Below are positions 1-9,411 of a stretch of 64,000 nt of DNA, piece by piece. A program made the position numbers and the translations under genes. How positions within the stretch are numbered: position 1 is the first letter of the stretch; each line of letters opens with the position of its first letter. The stretch comes from Hydrogenovibrio crunogenus (GTDB lineage: Bacteria; Pseudomonadota; Gammaproteobacteria; Thiomicrospirales; Thiomicrospiraceae): positions 1,302,001 through 1,366,000 of the forward strand of contig NZ_CP032096.1 of assembly GCF_004786015.1 (NCBI RefSeq), in the 5' to 3' direction. Below the pieces are notes generated by a model that saw only the letters and a program-made list of their open reading frames with translations, was not told the DNA's origin and ran no database searches.

Positions 1-1
1 T

Positions 2-196
2 GCGAACCTTGCGATTGAAAGAAAAACCGGTGCGCGAGGATTAAGATCGATTTTGGAAAAAACTTTGCTTGATACAATGTATGACTTGCCAAGCATGAAA
101 AATGTTGAAAAGGTAGTCATCAATAAGGCCGTTATTAAAGGCACTAAAAAGCCGATGTTGATGTATCAAGACAGCAAAGAAAAAGTCTCTAGCTAA
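2..196 (+). CDS. clpX: ATP-dependent Clp protease ATP-binding subunit ClpX, C-terminal part
   Basis: The window opens inside this gene; 64 codons and the TAA stop are present. The reading frame gives [16 protein letters not shown] followed by [10 protein letters not shown], the conserved sensor-2 and C-terminal region of ClpX, the AAA+ unfoldase that feeds ClpP. The RGLRSILE arginine is the sensor-2 residue that contacts nucleotide in this family. It sits directly upstream of lon on the same strand, the classical clpP-clpX-lon-hupB order of gammaproteobacteria. The missing N-terminus should hold the zinc-binding domain and Walker motifs. Confidence 0.95.
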   Translation, partial: ANLAIERKTGARGLRSILEKTLLDTMYDLPSMKNVEKVVINKAVIKGTKKPMLMYQDSKEKVSS

Positions 197-235
197 TTCT
201 CAAAATACAGCTCTCCTATACATCTACACTTGAAT

Positions 236-274
236 CCACCTTTTTTATCCTTATATAGGATAAAAAGAAGGTGG
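236..274 (+). terminator. clpX-lon intergenic hairpin
   Basis: An inverted repeat begins CCACCTTTTTTATCC (236-250), has a 7-base loop, and returns as GGATAAAAAGAAGGTGG (258-274) with a two-base bulge. It lies 40 bases after the clpX stop and about 67 before lon. There is no T-run after it, so it may act as a weak terminator, an mRNA 3'-end stabiliser or a processing site. The role is inference. Confidence 0.5.
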
Positions 275-341
275 CATGCCTTTATTGATTTTGCTCATCT
301 CTTCATGAGCTGATTATAAAACTAAATGGATAAAACGCACT

Positions 342-2789
342 ATGGATATTGACCAAATTGAATTCAAAACAAATGTCTTTGTATTAGCTCTGAGAGATGT
401 CGTTGTCTTTCCTGGCATGGTTGTGCCACTATTTGTTGGACGGCCCAAGTCAATGAATGCATTGAATGCGGCCATGAAAGAAGATAAACAGATCTTTTTA
501 GTGACACAAAAAAATGCAACAGAAGAGACACCTACCATTGATAATTTGTATCAAACAGGGGTCATGGCAAACATTCTTCAATTGTTAAAACTTCCAGATG
601 GCACCTTAAAAGTATTAGTCGAAGGGGTGAAGCGTTTTGAACTGTTAGCTTTAAATGATGAAGAGAATTTTTTAACAGGTGACATTCAACAAGTCGAATC
701 CGATGAAGAACTGGATAATGACGGTGTAGTGTTAGTTCGAACCATTCAGGAACGTTTTCAAGATTACGCGGCTCTGAAGAAAAAGATCCCTTCAGAAGTG
801 TTAAAAAGTGTCCAAAAAATCACTGATCCGAATCGTTTGGTTGACACAATCTCTGCCAACCTAAAACTAGGTATTGAAGAAAAGCAGACATTACTCGAAA
901 TTTTAACGATTAACGATCGTCTGGAACATATTTTAAAAACCATTGAAACGGAAATTGATTTATTAGAATCTGAGCAGCGAATTAATTCGCGCGTGAAGAA
1001 GAAAATGGATCAAACACAGCGTAACTTCTATTTAAACACCAAGTTACAAGCCATTCATGAAGAGTTAGGGGATTCCTCTGAAGATGGCGTGAGTGAGTTT
1101 GCTCGACTAAAAGAGCAGATCGAACAGGCTGGCATGACACAAGATGCACTTAAAGTCGCTGAAGATGAGTTAAAGAAACTCAAAATGATGTCACCGCAGT
1201 CACCTGAAGCTAACATTATTCGTACCTATATCGAATGGTTGGTCAGTATTCCATGGAAAAAGCGTTCGCGTGTATCGAAAGATTTAAATAAAGCACAAAC
1301 GATTCTTGATAAACAGCACTATGGACTTGAGAAAGTTAAAGAGCGCATTATCGAGTATCTAGCCGTGCAAAAGCGTGTTAACAAGATGAAAGGGCCAATT
1401 CTGTGTTTGGTTGGACCTCCAGGGGTTGGGAAAACCTCTTTGGCTCGTTCCATCGCAGAGGCGACCAATCGCAAGTACGTACGTATGTCATTAGGTGGTG
1501 TCAGAGATGAAGCCGAAATCCGGGGGCATCGCAAAACATACTTGGGTGCTTTGCCGGGTCGTGTCATTCAAAAAATGAAAACCGCTGGTACACGGAACCC
1601 ATTATTTCTTTTAGATGAAATCGACAAAATGGCGCGTGACTTAAGAGGCGACCCAGCCAGTGCCTTACTAGAGGTGTTGGATCCTGAGCAAAACAAAGCT
1701 TTCAACGACCACTATCTGGAAGTCGATTATGACTTGTCTGATGTGATGTTTGTGGCCACGTCAAACTCAATGGATATTCCTGAAGCTCTATTGGATAGAA
1801 TGGAAATAATCGACTTGGCCGGCTACACCGAAAACGAAAAACTTAACATTGCTACGCAGCATCTATTGCCGCGTGAAATTAAAGAGCATGGATTAAAACA
1901 AGGCGAGTTAGAGGTGCCTTCAGATACGATTCTAAAAATCATTCAAACCTACACCCGTGAAGCGGGTGTACGATTGTTAGATCAAAATCTGGCAAAAATT
2001 TGTCGTAAATCTCTAAAAGAGATTGTAACAAATGAAGCCAAAGCGCCGATTAAAGTAACACCAGACACATTGGATAAATACCTAGGCGTGGCAAAATATC
2101 GTTTTGGCCTAGCGGATGAAACCAACCAGATCGGTCAAGTTGCCGGACTTGCCTGGACGCGTGTAGGGGGAGACTTACTGCGTATCGAGGCAACAGCCAT
2201 GCCTGGTAAAGGTAAAAACACCTCAACAGGTCAGCTTGGGAGCGTGATGCAGGAGTCGACTCAGGCAGCTATGAGCGTGATACGCAGTCGCTCAAAAGAA
2301 TTGGGATTGGCTGATGACTTCTATGAGAAGCAAGATATCCACTTGCATTTCCCAGAAGGCGCCATTAAAAAAGATGGTCCGAGTGCCGGTATTGCCATCT
2401 GTACCGCCATTGCATCTGTGCTAACACAAATTCCTGTACGATCGGATGTGGCCATGACTGGGGAGATTACTTTGAGAGGGGAAGTCTTGCCGATTGGTGG
2501 ACTGAAAGAAAAGCTTTTGGCTGCTTCTCGTGGAGGCATCAAAACTGTTCTGATTCCCTATGAGAATGTGCGTGATTTAGCCGAGATTTCTGATGAAGTG
2601 AAAGAGGGATTAGATATCCATCCTGTCCAATGGATTGATGAGGTCTTTAAAGTCGCCTTGGAAAGTTTGCCGAACGTGGATAATGATGAGATTTCTGGCA
2701 TCAGTATGAAAGATGCTGAAATGGAAAAATTAGTGGCAAATAAGCAATCCAATAAGGAAATTCAGAAAAAAAGCCCAAAAAGACACTGA
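342..2789 (+). CDS. lon: ATP-dependent protease Lon (La)
   Basis: Hexameric cytosolic AAA+ serine protease that degrades misfolded and regulatory proteins. At 815 aa it matches the LonA family. Visible order: N-terminal substrate-binding LON domain (about 10-205), coiled-coil linker, AAA+ module with Walker [10 protein letters not shown] near residue 360 and Walker [11 protein letters not shown], then the C-terminal protease domain with the catalytic serine in DGPSAG (about 681) and the catalytic lysine in [10 protein letters not shown] (about 722). The ATG at 342 gives a normal LonA N-terminus. It follows clpX and precedes hupB. The C-terminal tail beyond about residue 790 is lysine-rich and not conserved. 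Confidence 0.98.
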   Translation: MDIDQIEFKTNVFVLALRDVVVFPGMVVPLFVGRPKSMNALNAAMKEDKQIFLVTQKNATEETPTIDNLYQTGVMANILQLLKLPDGTLKVLVEGVKRFELLALNDEENFLTGDIQQVESDEELDNDGVVLVRTIQERFQDYAALKKKIPSEVLKSVQKITDPNRLVDTISANLKLGIEEKQTLLEILTINDRLEHILKTIETEIDLLESEQRINSRVKKKMDQTQRNFYLNTKLQAIHEELGDSSEDGVSEFARLKEQIEQAGMTQDALKVAEDELKKLKMMSPQSPEANIIRTYIEWLVSIPWKKRSRVSKDLNKAQTILDKQHYGLEKVKERIIEYLAVQKRVNKMKGPILCLVGPPGVGKTSLARSIAEATNRKYVRMSLGGVRDEAEIRGHRKTYLGALPGRVIQKMKTAGTRNPLFLLDEIDKMARDLRGDPASALLEVLDPEQNKAFNDHYLEVDYDLSDVMFVATSNSMDIPEALLDRMEIIDLAGYTENEKLNIATQHLLPREIKEHGLKQGELEVPSDTILKIIQTYTREAGVRLLDQNLAKICRKSLKEIVTNEAKAPIKVTPDTLDKYLGVAKYRFGLADETNQIGQVAGLAWTRVGGDLLRIEATAMPGKGKNTSTGQLGSVMQESTQAAMSVIRSRSKELGLADDFYEKQDIHLHFPEGAIKKDGPSAGIAICTAIASVLTQIPVRSDVAMTGEITLRGEVLPIGGLKEKLLAASRGGIKTVLIPYENVRDLAEISDEVKEGLDIHPVQWIDEVFKVALESLPNVDNDEISGISMKDAEMEKLVANKQSNKEIQKKSPKRH

Positions 2790-2816
2790 AAATGTGCAAA
2801 TTTCGTGTAAACAGGC

Positions 2817-2846
2817 TTGACAGTAAATATTGAACGCTGATATAAC
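2817..2846 (+). promoter_or_regulatory. hupB promoter
   Basis: TTGACA (2817-2822) is followed after 18 bases by TATAAC (2841-2846), a good sigma-70 match between the lon stop and the hupB start. It gives hupB its own promoter and a leader of about 50 bases. Confidence 0.7.
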
Positions 2847-2904
2847 TACCAGCAAGCCTAAAAAGGTGGAAAGAATACTTAATACTTATGGAGAAACTCA
2901 AATC

Positions 2905-3177
2905 ATGAATAAGACCGAATTAGTTAGTGCGATCGCTGAAGAAGCTGGTTTAACGAAAGCCGATGCGGCAAAGGCTCTTGAAGCAACTGTATCAACAGTC
3001 ACAAAAGCTTTAAGCTCTGGTGACTCTGTAGCCATCATTGGTTTTGGTACTTTTAAAGTTGGTGAGCGTTCAGCACGTACTGGTCGTAACCCTCAAACAG
3101 GTGCAGAAATGCAGATTCCTGCTGCTAAAGTTCCTAAGTTCTCGGCTGGTAAAGCATTGAAAGAAGCTGTTAACTAA
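2905..3177 (+). CDS. hupB: DNA-binding protein HU-beta
   Basis: Small histone-like nucleoid protein that binds and bends DNA without strong sequence specificity. The protein is 90 aa, exactly the usual HU length. It has the N-terminal helical dimerisation part ([20 protein letters not shown]) and the beta-arm signature [21 protein letters not shown] with the conserved RNPQTG tip. The frame is open upstream to 2830, but the ATG at 2905 gives the canonical HU N-terminus, so that start is chosen. It follows lon as in E. coli and ends in a strong terminator. Confidence 0.97.
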   Translation: MNKTELVSAIAEEAGLTKADAAKALEATVSTVTKALSSGDSVAIIGFGTFKVGERSARTGRNPQTGAEMQIPAAKVPKFSAGKALKEAVN

Positions 3178-3203
3178 GATAAAACCTTTTTATCTAAACA
3201 GCT

Positions 3204-3254
3204 AACCCCTCAAATTTAATCAAATCAATAGGTTAAATTATGAGGGGTTTTTTT
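3204..3254 (+). terminator. Rho-independent terminator of hupB
   Basis: The arm AACCCCTCAAATTTAA (3204-3219) pairs with TTAAATTATGAGGGGTT (3233-3249) with one bulged base, followed by seven T. Stem and T-run are typical of an intrinsic terminator, 27 bases after the hupB stop. Confidence 0.9.
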
Positions 3255-3289
3255 ATGCCAAAAATATATAAAAAAAGCGCTCAAAGTGT

Positions 3290-3325
3290 TTGACAAAGGG
3301 CGCTAAGTACTTATAATACGCCCAT
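3290..3325 (+). promoter_or_regulatory. Promoter of the Val-Asp tRNA operon
   Basis: TTGACA (3290-3295), a 16-base spacer and TATAAT (3312-3317) make a consensus sigma-70 promoter. The discriminator just after it is rich in G/C (ACGCCC), a feature known from stringently controlled stable-RNA promoters. The minus-strand tRNA operon at 47 kb has the same layout. Confidence 0.9.
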
Positions 3326-3385
3326 CAGTTAAGCAAGCTCAACAATGTTGAGAAGGTTTAAATGATTGTAAATAGATTCAAGATT

Positions 3386-3461
3386 GGGTGATTAGCTCAG
3401 TTGGGAGAGCATCGCCCTTACAAGGCGAGGGTCACTGGTTCGAGCCCAGTATCACCCACCA
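3386..3461 (+). tRNA. tRNA-Val (anticodon TAC), copy 1
   Basis: A 76-base cloverleaf starting GGGTGATTAGCTCAG, anticodon loop CCTTACAAG (TAC), T-arm GGTTCGAGCC and encoded CCA. It is the first gene of a four-tRNA transcript and identical to the copy at 3592. Confidence 0.97.
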
Positions 3462-3478
3462 ATTTTGAAGACCTGTAC

Positions 3479-3555
3479 GGAGTGGTAGTTCAGCTGGTTA
3501 GAATACCTGCCTGTCACGCAGGGGGTCGCGGGTTCGAATCCCGTCCACTCCGCCA
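3479..3555 (+). tRNA. tRNA-Asp (anticodon GTC), copy 1
   Basis: A 77-base cloverleaf starting GGAGTGGTAGTTCAG, anticodon loop CTGTCACGC (GTC), T-arm GGTTCGAATCC and encoded CCA. It lies 17 bases after tRNA-Val copy 1. Confidence 0.97.
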
Positions 3556-3591
3556 TTATTTATAATCCTGATTCGAATTGTTTTACGATTC

Positions 3592-3667
3592 GGGTGATTA
3601 GCTCAGTTGGGAGAGCATCGCCCTTACAAGGCGAGGGTCACTGGTTCGAGCCCAGTATCACCCACCA
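3592..3667 (+). tRNA. tRNA-Val (anticodon TAC), copy 2
   Basis: Same 76-base sequence as the copy at 3386, with encoded CCA. With the following tRNA-Asp it forms a tandem duplicate of the first Val-Asp pair; the spacers between genes differ. Confidence 0.97.
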
Positions 3668-3705
3668 TTTACTTTTGATGTCTTCTATAAACATCATCCC
3701 TGTTC

Positions 3706-3782
3706 GGAGTGGTAGTTCAGCTGGTTAGAATACCTGCCTGTCACGCAGGGGGTCGCGGGTTCGAATCCCGTCCACTCCGCCA
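3706..3782 (+). tRNA. tRNA-Asp (anticodon GTC), copy 2
   Basis: Same 77-base sequence as the copy at 3479, with encoded CCA. Last gene of the Val-Asp-Val-Asp array. Confidence 0.97.
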
Positions 3783-3872
3783 TTTACTTTCCTGTAAGTT
3801 TTCTTTTATTCTTTTCAAGCATTCATTTTCGATTTCTATACCATTAGATTATTTTGTTTTTAACAGCTATAA

Positions 3873-3897
3873 AAAAAGCCCCTTTCGGAGCCTTTTA
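3873..3897. terminator. Bidirectional hairpin after the tRNA array
   Basis: On the plus strand AAAAAGCCCC, a four-base loop, then GGAGCCTTTT. On the minus strand the loop is GAAA and the stem is followed by a T-run. It can end the tRNA transcript on the plus strand and fabI on the minus strand. The stem includes G-U pairs. Confidence 0.7.
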
Positions 3898-3904
3898 TCA
3901 AACT

Positions 3905-3930
3905 AAAAACAACCAGGTCTGGCTGTTTTT
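3905..3930. terminator. Second bidirectional hairpin, variant of the CCAGGCCTGG family
   Basis: AAAAACAACCAG and CTGGCTGTTTTT are 12-base arms with one mismatch around a GT centre. The core CCAGGTCTGG differs by one base from the repeated palindrome CCAGGCCTGG. It sits 14 bases after the fabI stop, between fabI and the convergent tRNA array. Confidence 0.75.
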
Positions 3931-3943
3931 TCCTTATGTAATA

Positions 3944-4720
3944 TTAATTACTTGCAGTTGTATTGTAACCACCATCAACATAAGTGATTTCACCTGTCAC
4001 GCCTGACGCTAGATCAGAACATAAGAAAGCTGCGGTATTTCCGACTTCTTCAATCGTCACATTACGACGTAACGGCGTTGCAGCTGCCGCTTTATCCAGC
4101 ATAGTGCGGAAGTCTTTAATCCCTGATGCGGCTAATGTGCGGATAGGACCTGCAGAAACGGCGTTCACACGAATACCGTCTTGACCTAAATCTGCTGCCA
4201 AATAACGCACGGTAGCTTCCAGTGAGGCTTTAGCAATTCCCATAACGTTATAGTTAGGCACAGCACGCTCAGCACCTAGATAAGAAACTGTCAGTACGGA
4301 GCCATTGTTCTTATTCAACATATCATAACCAGCTTTGGTCAAGGCCGTTAAGCTGTAAGCGGAAATATCGTGCGCAACCGAAAAACCAGATCGCGTTGAA
4401 GCATCAATCATACGACCTTCTAATTCTTCACGCGGGGCAAACGCAACCGAGTGAACTAGGATATCTAGCCCGTTCCATTGCTTATTCAACTCTGAAAAGA
4501 CATGCTCAATCTGTTCGTCAGAAGTCACATCCAATGGAAGCACAATATTGCTGCCCAATTCTTCGGCAATTTTTTCAACACGGCTTTTCAATTTTTCAGT
4601 TTGATAGGTTAGGGCGATTTCCGCACCTTGTTCATGCATTTGTTTTGCAATACCATATGCTATAGACTTATTGTTTGCGACACCGACAATGAGGGCTTTT
4701 TTACCAGCAAGAAATCCCAT
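3944..4720 (-). CDS. fabI: Enoyl-[acyl-carrier-protein] reductase (NADH) FabI
   Basis: Cytosolic enzyme of the last step of each fatty-acid elongation round, reducing trans-2-enoyl-ACP. At 258 aa it is the usual FabI length. As in FabI, the N-terminal nucleotide loop is [16 protein letters not shown] rather than the common SDR glycine motif. The active-site pattern Y-x6-K appears in [13 protein letters not shown], and the substrate-loop signature [12 protein letters not shown] is present. Monocistronic, convergent with the tRNA array. The start ATG lies 9 bases after AGGAG. Confidence 0.97.
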   Translation of the reverse strand: MGFLAGKKALIVGVANNKSIAYGIAKQMHEQGAEIALTYQTEKLKSRVEKIAEELGSNIVLPLDVTSDEQIEHVFSELNKQWNGLDILVHSVAFAPREELEGRMIDASTRSGFSVAHDISAYSLTALTKAGYDMLNKNNGSVLTVSYLGAERAVPNYNVMGIAKASLEATVRYLAADLGQDGIRVNAVSAGPIRTLAASGIKDFRTMLDKAAAATPLRRNVTIEEVGNTAAFLCSDLASGVTGEITYVDGGYNTTASN

Positions 4721-4885
4721 TTTTACTCCTTTTTTTGTGAGTGATCATCTAGAAATATTTGGGTAATTATAACGTTAAAATAGGGCTATAATAACCTTCT
4801 TTTAGCGGGAAAAAGACATTCGTAATTTTTAGGATGGATGTTTTGAACAGTCAATGAATTTAATAACATATAAAGTAGATAAAGA

Positions 4886-7051
4886 GTGTTCTCTAAGTTA
4901 CTAAAAATCATTACAATTCTAATGGCACTGACATCCTTTTCGGGATGTGAGCAAAGTCGTTGGAACAGTCCATATGACTTGAAAATGGTCGAGCAACCTA
5001 TTTTATTTAGCTCCTTTTCTTCTAAGCCTAAACACTTAGATCCTGTTATTTCATACAATGCCAACGAGTGGTCCATTTTGGGCCAGGTTTATGAACCACC
5101 GCTGCAATACCACTATTTAAAACGTCCTTATACACTGGAACCCTTAACTCTTCAGTCGTTACCTAAAGTCATCTATTTAAATCAACAAGCACAGCCTATC
5201 TCTGAAGAGTCTGCTGACATCACTTATTCTGAATACACGCTGTATTTAAAACCGAACATACAATACCAACCTCATCCAGCGTTTGTTAAAGATGAAAAAG
5301 GGCAGCTGGCACTAGCGCACTTAACACCTGAACAGCTATCAGGAATCACAACGATAGAAGATTTCAAACAAACGGATACTCGATTGCTAGAGGCTGAGGA
5401 CTATGCCTATGCGATTAAACGCATGGCTGTCCAACAGAATCACTCCCCGATACTCGGCACGATGAAACAGCTCATTGTTGGTTTATCAGAGTTTTCGGAA
5501 CAAGTTTCAAAGCAGCCAATACCCCCGCAAAAACTTCGAACAATGCACATTCCAGGGGTTCAAGTAATTTCAAATTCCGAATTGAAGATTCGAATTCATG
5601 GGAAATATCCGCAATTTTTATATTGGCTCAGCATGAATTTTTTCGCGCCCATCCCTTGGGAAGCCGAGGTCTTCTTTAACCAGCCAGGCCTGGCTGAAAA
5701 AAATATTTCATTAGATACTTATCCGGTTGGAACAGGTCCTTATCAACTGGTTGAAAACAATCCAAATAAAAGAATGCGATTGCTGGCAAACCCTAATTAC
5801 CAACATGGCTTCTACCCAGAATCCGGCTTGGCTGAGGATGCCGACCCGATTTTACTAAAAGATGCCGGCAAATCATTACCATTCATCAAAGAAGTGGTTT
5901 ACTCTTTAGAGAAAGAAAGCGTTCCTTTATGGAATAAATTCTTGCAAGGATACTATGACGCCTCTGGCGTCAGCTCAGACAGTTTTGACCAAGCGATCTC
6001 AATCAGCGGGGGAGGACATTTAAATTTAACGCCTGAAATGCAGGAGAAGGGCATACAGTTTTTAAATACGGTGGAACCCACCATTTATTATTTTGGTTTT
6101 AATATGGCCGATCCCATTGTAGGAGGGTATTCAAAAAAACAACGTAAACTTCGCCAAGCCTTGAGCATTGCTTTAAACTTTGAGGAATACATCTCCATCT
6201 TCATGAATGGTCGAGGCGTCGCTGCACAAAGCCCAATTCCTCCAGGTATCTTTGGACACCAATCAGGTAAAAACGGGATCAACCCCATTGTGTACGATTG
6301 GAAAAATGGCCACCCTAAACGCAAACCGATTGACGTGGCTAAAAAACTCTTAGCAGAGGCCGGTTACCCTAATGGGCGTAAACCAAATGGCGAGCCTTTG
6401 GTTTTACATTACGATACGGCGGCAACAGGGCCTGACAGTAAAGCACAGCTGAACTGGTACCGTAAGCAATTCGCCAAACTCGGAATTGAACTGGTTATTC
6501 GAGCAACAGACTACAATCGTTTCCAAGATAAAATGCGTGGTGCAAAAGGACAAATGTTCAGTTGGGGCTGGAATGCCGATTACCCGGATCCAGAGAATTT
6601 TTTATTCCTATTAAATGGGGCACAATCTGTTACCCAAACCAACGGTGCGGGGATTAACTACGCCAATTATAATAACCCTGCGTTTAACCGTTTATTTAAA
6701 AAAATCAAAACCATGGAAAACTCTCCTGAAAGACTGGCTTTAATTAAAAAGATGGTTCGAATTGTTCAAGAGGATGCCCCTTGGGCCTGGGGATTTAATC
6801 CGAAAAGTTTGGCGCTTTACCACAGCTGGTATCATAATGTTTGGGCCAACCCATTAGCCAACAATACACTTAAATACAAACGGATTGATGCAAAAGAGCG
6901 AGCACAAAAACAAAAAGCTTGGAATAAGCCCGTTATCTGGCCGATTATCATTGTATTATTGTTGCTGATAGTTTCTATGTATCCGTTGCTGAAAGCCTAT
7001 CAAGCGCGACAAAAAGCGGTCATCGTGCCGCACAAGAAAGGGGACGCATAA
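4886..7051 (+). CDS. Peptide/oligopeptide-type ABC transporter substrate-binding lipoprotein
   Basis: Family 5 extracellular solute-binding protein (SBP_bac_5/OppA-DppA type), 721 aa, longer than most. The GTG start gives MFSKLLKIITILMALTSFSGC, a type II signal with lipobox FSGC, so it should be a lipoprotein outside the inner membrane. The middle has typical SBP_5 segments such as YPVGTGPYQLVENNPNKRMRL and LRQALSIALNFEEY. Unusually, a second hydrophobic stretch (VIWPIIIVLLLLIVSMYPLL) lies near the C-terminus and ends in a basic tail, predicting a second anchor. First gene of a four-gene transporter operon; its stop overlaps the next start by one base (TAATG). The substrate cannot be told from sequence. 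Confidence 0.9.
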   Translation: MFSKLLKIITILMALTSFSGCEQSRWNSPYDLKMVEQPILFSSFSSKPKHLDPVISYNANEWSILGQVYEPPLQYHYLKRPYTLEPLTLQSLPKVIYLNQQAQPISEESADITYSEYTLYLKPNIQYQPHPAFVKDEKGQLALAHLTPEQLSGITTIEDFKQTDTRLLEAEDYAYAIKRMAVQQNHSPILGTMKQLIVGLSEFSEQVSKQPIPPQKLRTMHIPGVQVISNSELKIRIHGKYPQFLYWLSMNFFAPIPWEAEVFFNQPGLAEKNISLDTYPVGTGPYQLVENNPNKRMRLLANPNYQHGFYPESGLAEDADPILLKDAGKSLPFIKEVVYSLEKESVPLWNKFLQGYYDASGVSSDSFDQAISISGGGHLNLTPEMQEKGIQFLNTVEPTIYYFGFNMADPIVGGYSKKQRKLRQALSIALNFEEYISIFMNGRGVAAQSPIPPGIFGHQSGKNGINPIVYDWKNGHPKRKPIDVAKKLLAEAGYPNGRKPNGEPLVLHYDTAATGPDSKAQLNWYRKQFAKLGIELVIRATDYNRFQDKMRGAKGQMFSWGWNADYPDPENFLFLLNGAQSVTQTNGAGINYANYNNPAFNRLFKKIKTMENSPERLALIKKMVRIVQEDAPWAWGFNPKSLALYHSWYHNVWANPLANNTLKYKRIDAKERAQKQKAWNKPVIWPIIIVLLLLIVSMYPLLKAYQARQKAVIVPHKKGDA
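5684..5693. repeat. CCAGGCCTGG palindrome, copy inside the transporter lipoprotein gene
   Basis: Exact copy of the 10-base palindrome repeated nine times in the window. Here it is within a longer AGCCAGGCCTGGCT dyad and is read as codons for P-G-L-A. Confidence 0.8.
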
Positions 7052-8028
7052 TGTTAGCTTACATTCTCCGTCGACTATTGTTTGCCGTCCCGATTCTAAT
7101 CGGTGTCAACCTGATTACTTTTGCGTTATTTTTTATGGTAAATACCCCAGATGATATGGCACGTGCCCATCTGGGTGCTAAACAAACTTCACCTGAAATG
7201 ATTGCCGCCTGGAAACAAACCCATGGGTATGACAAGCCTCTGTTTTACAATGAAGAAGCTTCCGGTCTGTCAAAACTTAATGACACATTATTTGTACAGG
7301 AATCTTTAAAACTTTTCTGGTTTGACTTCGGGCAATCCGACGATGGCCGACAAATTTCAGCGGACATTCAAGAACGAATGTGGCCGAGCTTGGCAATCGC
7401 CTTACCGACGTTCATCATTGGATTAATCACCAACATCGCCATTGCTTTGCTCATTGTCCTCTTTCGCGGATCTGTCCTTGATTCTGCTACTATGGTCGTT
7501 GCCGTCGCGATTATGTCAATTTCGGGATTGTTTTATATTATCGCCGGCCAGGTTCTATTCAGTAAAATATGGCACTGGGTACCTATCTCTGGCTATACCG
7601 ATGGCTGGGAAGGATTGAAATTCCTAATCCTTCCCATCTTTATTGGCATTTTTGCAGGGCTGGGGGCCGGCGTACGCTGGTATCGCAGCATTTTTCTGGA
7701 AGAAATCAATAAAGACTATATTCGAACAGCTCGTGCCAAAGGCTTGTCAGAAATTAAGGTTTTATTTGGGCATTTATTACAAAATGGGTTATTACCCATC
7801 TTAACAGGGGTCGTCGTTGTCATTCCGACACTGTTCATGGGAAGTTTAATCATGGAGTCGTTTTTTGGTATTCCCGGCCTTGGAAGCTACACCATAGATG
7901 CGATTCATGCCCAAGACTTTGGAATTGTCAAATCAATGGTTTTTTTAGGTTCGGTCCTTTATATCATCGGCCTAATCTTAACCGATATTTCTTATACCGT
8001 TTTTGACCCCCGAGTGAGGTTGAACTGA
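7051..8028 (+). CDS. ABC transporter permease, DppB/OppB family
   Basis: Inner-membrane permease, 325 aa, first of two in the operon. The N-terminus MLAYILRRLLFAVPILIGVN is the hallmark start of DppB-type permeases. The cytoplasmic EAA loop that contacts the ATPase is visible as DYIRTARAKGLSEIKVLFGH, and the C-terminus ends in DPRVRLN, as usual. About six membrane segments are evident. It overlaps both neighbours by one base, indicating translational coupling. The region between segments 1 and 2 is enlarged compared with short members. Confidence 0.93.
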   Translation: MLAYILRRLLFAVPILIGVNLITFALFFMVNTPDDMARAHLGAKQTSPEMIAAWKQTHGYDKPLFYNEEASGLSKLNDTLFVQESLKLFWFDFGQSDDGRQISADIQERMWPSLAIALPTFIIGLITNIAIALLIVLFRGSVLDSATMVVAVAIMSISGLFYIIAGQVLFSKIWHWVPISGYTDGWEGLKFLILPIFIGIFAGLGAGVRWYRSIFLEEINKDYIRTARAKGLSEIKVLFGHLLQNGLLPILTGVVVVIPTLFMGSLIMESFFGIPGLGSYTIDAIHAQDFGIVKSMVFLGSVLYIIGLILTDISYTVFDPRVRLN

Positions 8029-9401
8029 TGTCATCGTTTAGCCTGATACCTTTGTGGACCGACTATATGATCTGGGGGCTGGTCATCGCCCTTATAATAT
8101 GGGGACGACTCATCAGTCGATCGATTCAAGTAAAACAGCAGTGGTTACAAATCTTTGAGTCAAAACTTGCGATGGTTTCAGCCATTGTTTTACTGTTTTA
8201 CCTTGCGATTGCATTGTTGGATTCCATTCACTTTAAAATCGAATCAAAAGATCCGACGGTTATCTCGGAAACACAAAGTGCATTGGATGCTATTTTTCCG
8301 CACTTAGCTTATCAGCAAGAACGAACTTACTCGGCTCCTTTTGCGACAACCGAATATAACAAAAGTTTGAACATTAACGAGCTTGGAGAAATACAACAGA
8401 TTTACCGGCCTTTAAAGCATATTGATGTTTCTGGATCGGTTTCAATCACACAAGCCACGTTGGAAGCTTTTTTAGCAGGAATAGCCATCAGTTTACTATT
8501 TATCTGGCTCCATGCTTTATGGCGTAGTCGGGTACATCAGTTATCGGTTTTTGCCTTTATAATCAAAGTGATTAGAAACCAAACCTTGTTACCATGGCGA
8601 ACCGCCTACATCACTTTTACCGTGATTATGCTCTTTTTGAGCTGGCTTTATTTCTTAAGCTTTTTTTATCATGTATTCGGTACTGATAAGGTGGGCGGCG
8701 ATGTACTATACGAATCGTTAAAAAGCATCCGAACCGGTGTACTGATTGGGGTTTTAACCACCTTAGTCATGCTACCGCTTTCGATTACCCTCGGCATCAG
8801 TGCTGGGCTCTTTAGAGGGTGGGTGGATGATGTCATTCAATATATTTACACCACATTGAACTCTATACCCGGTGTGTTACTGATTGCTGCTGCCGTACTG
8901 GTCATGCAAGTTATCATGGGGAATCATCCTGACTGGTTTACTAGCACAGAAGAACGCGCGGATGTGCGCCTGTTGTTTTTAATTTTTATTTTAGGCATGA
9001 CCAGCTGGACGGGATTATGTCGACTACTGCGTGCCGAAACGCTGAAAATCAGCCAAGTTGAATATGTCACCGCGTCTAAAGCTTTTGGTGTCAGCCGTTT
9101 TAAAATCATCGGTCGTCATATCATGCCGAATGTCATGCACATTGTGCTGATTTCGGTTGTTTTAGATTTCAGTGGCCTGGTATTGGCAGAAGCGGTATTA
9201 TCTTATGTCGGGGTTGGTGTTGACCCAACCATGCACAGTTGGGGAAATATGATTAACCAAGCTCGTCTTGAAATGGCACGAGAGCCGATGGTCTGGTGGT
9301 CATTGTTTTCCGCATTTTTCTTTATGTTTATCTTAGTCTTGGCGGCGAACTTGTTTTCAGATCGTGTTCAAACTGTCTTAGACCCACGTAATAATCGATA
9401 G
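8028..9401 (+). CDS. ABC transporter permease, DppC/OppC family (long form)
   Basis: Second inner-membrane permease, 457 aa, well above the roughly 300 aa of DppC or 341 aa of YejE. The extra length lies in the N-terminal half, which has additional hydrophobic segments and an extracytoplasmic insert (about 60-140) before the permease core. The core has the EAA loop EYVTASKAFGVSRFKIIGRH and the family ending DRVQTVLDPR. It should pair with the preceding permease and the fused ATPase downstream (11-base gap). Confidence 0.92.
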   Translation: MSSFSLIPLWTDYMIWGLVIALIIWGRLISRSIQVKQQWLQIFESKLAMVSAIVLLFYLAIALLDSIHFKIESKDPTVISETQSALDAIFPHLAYQQERTYSAPFATTEYNKSLNINELGEIQQIYRPLKHIDVSGSVSITQATLEAFLAGIAISLLFIWLHALWRSRVHQLSVFAFIIKVIRNQTLLPWRTAYITFTVIMLFLSWLYFLSFFYHVFGTDKVGGDVLYESLKSIRTGVLIGVLTTLVMLPLSITLGISAGLFRGWVDDVIQYIYTTLNSIPGVLLIAAAVLVMQVIMGNHPDWFTSTEERADVRLLFLIFILGMTSWTGLCRLLRAETLKISQVEYVTASKAFGVSRFKIIGRHIMPNVMHIVLISVVLDFSGLVLAEAVLSYVGVGVDPTMHSWGNMINQARLEMAREPMVWWSLFSAFFFMFILVLAANLFSDRVQTVLDPRNNR

Positions 9402-9411
9402 GATATTTACT

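Noticed and set aside
3386-3782. Direct repeats with spacers, CRISPR-like at first sight
   Set aside because: The repeats are tRNA genes with full cloverleaves and encoded CCA.
3709-3906. Open frame of 65 codons on the plus strand
   Set aside because: It reads through tRNA-Asp copy 2 and the following terminator; the protein-like sequence is just the tRNA.
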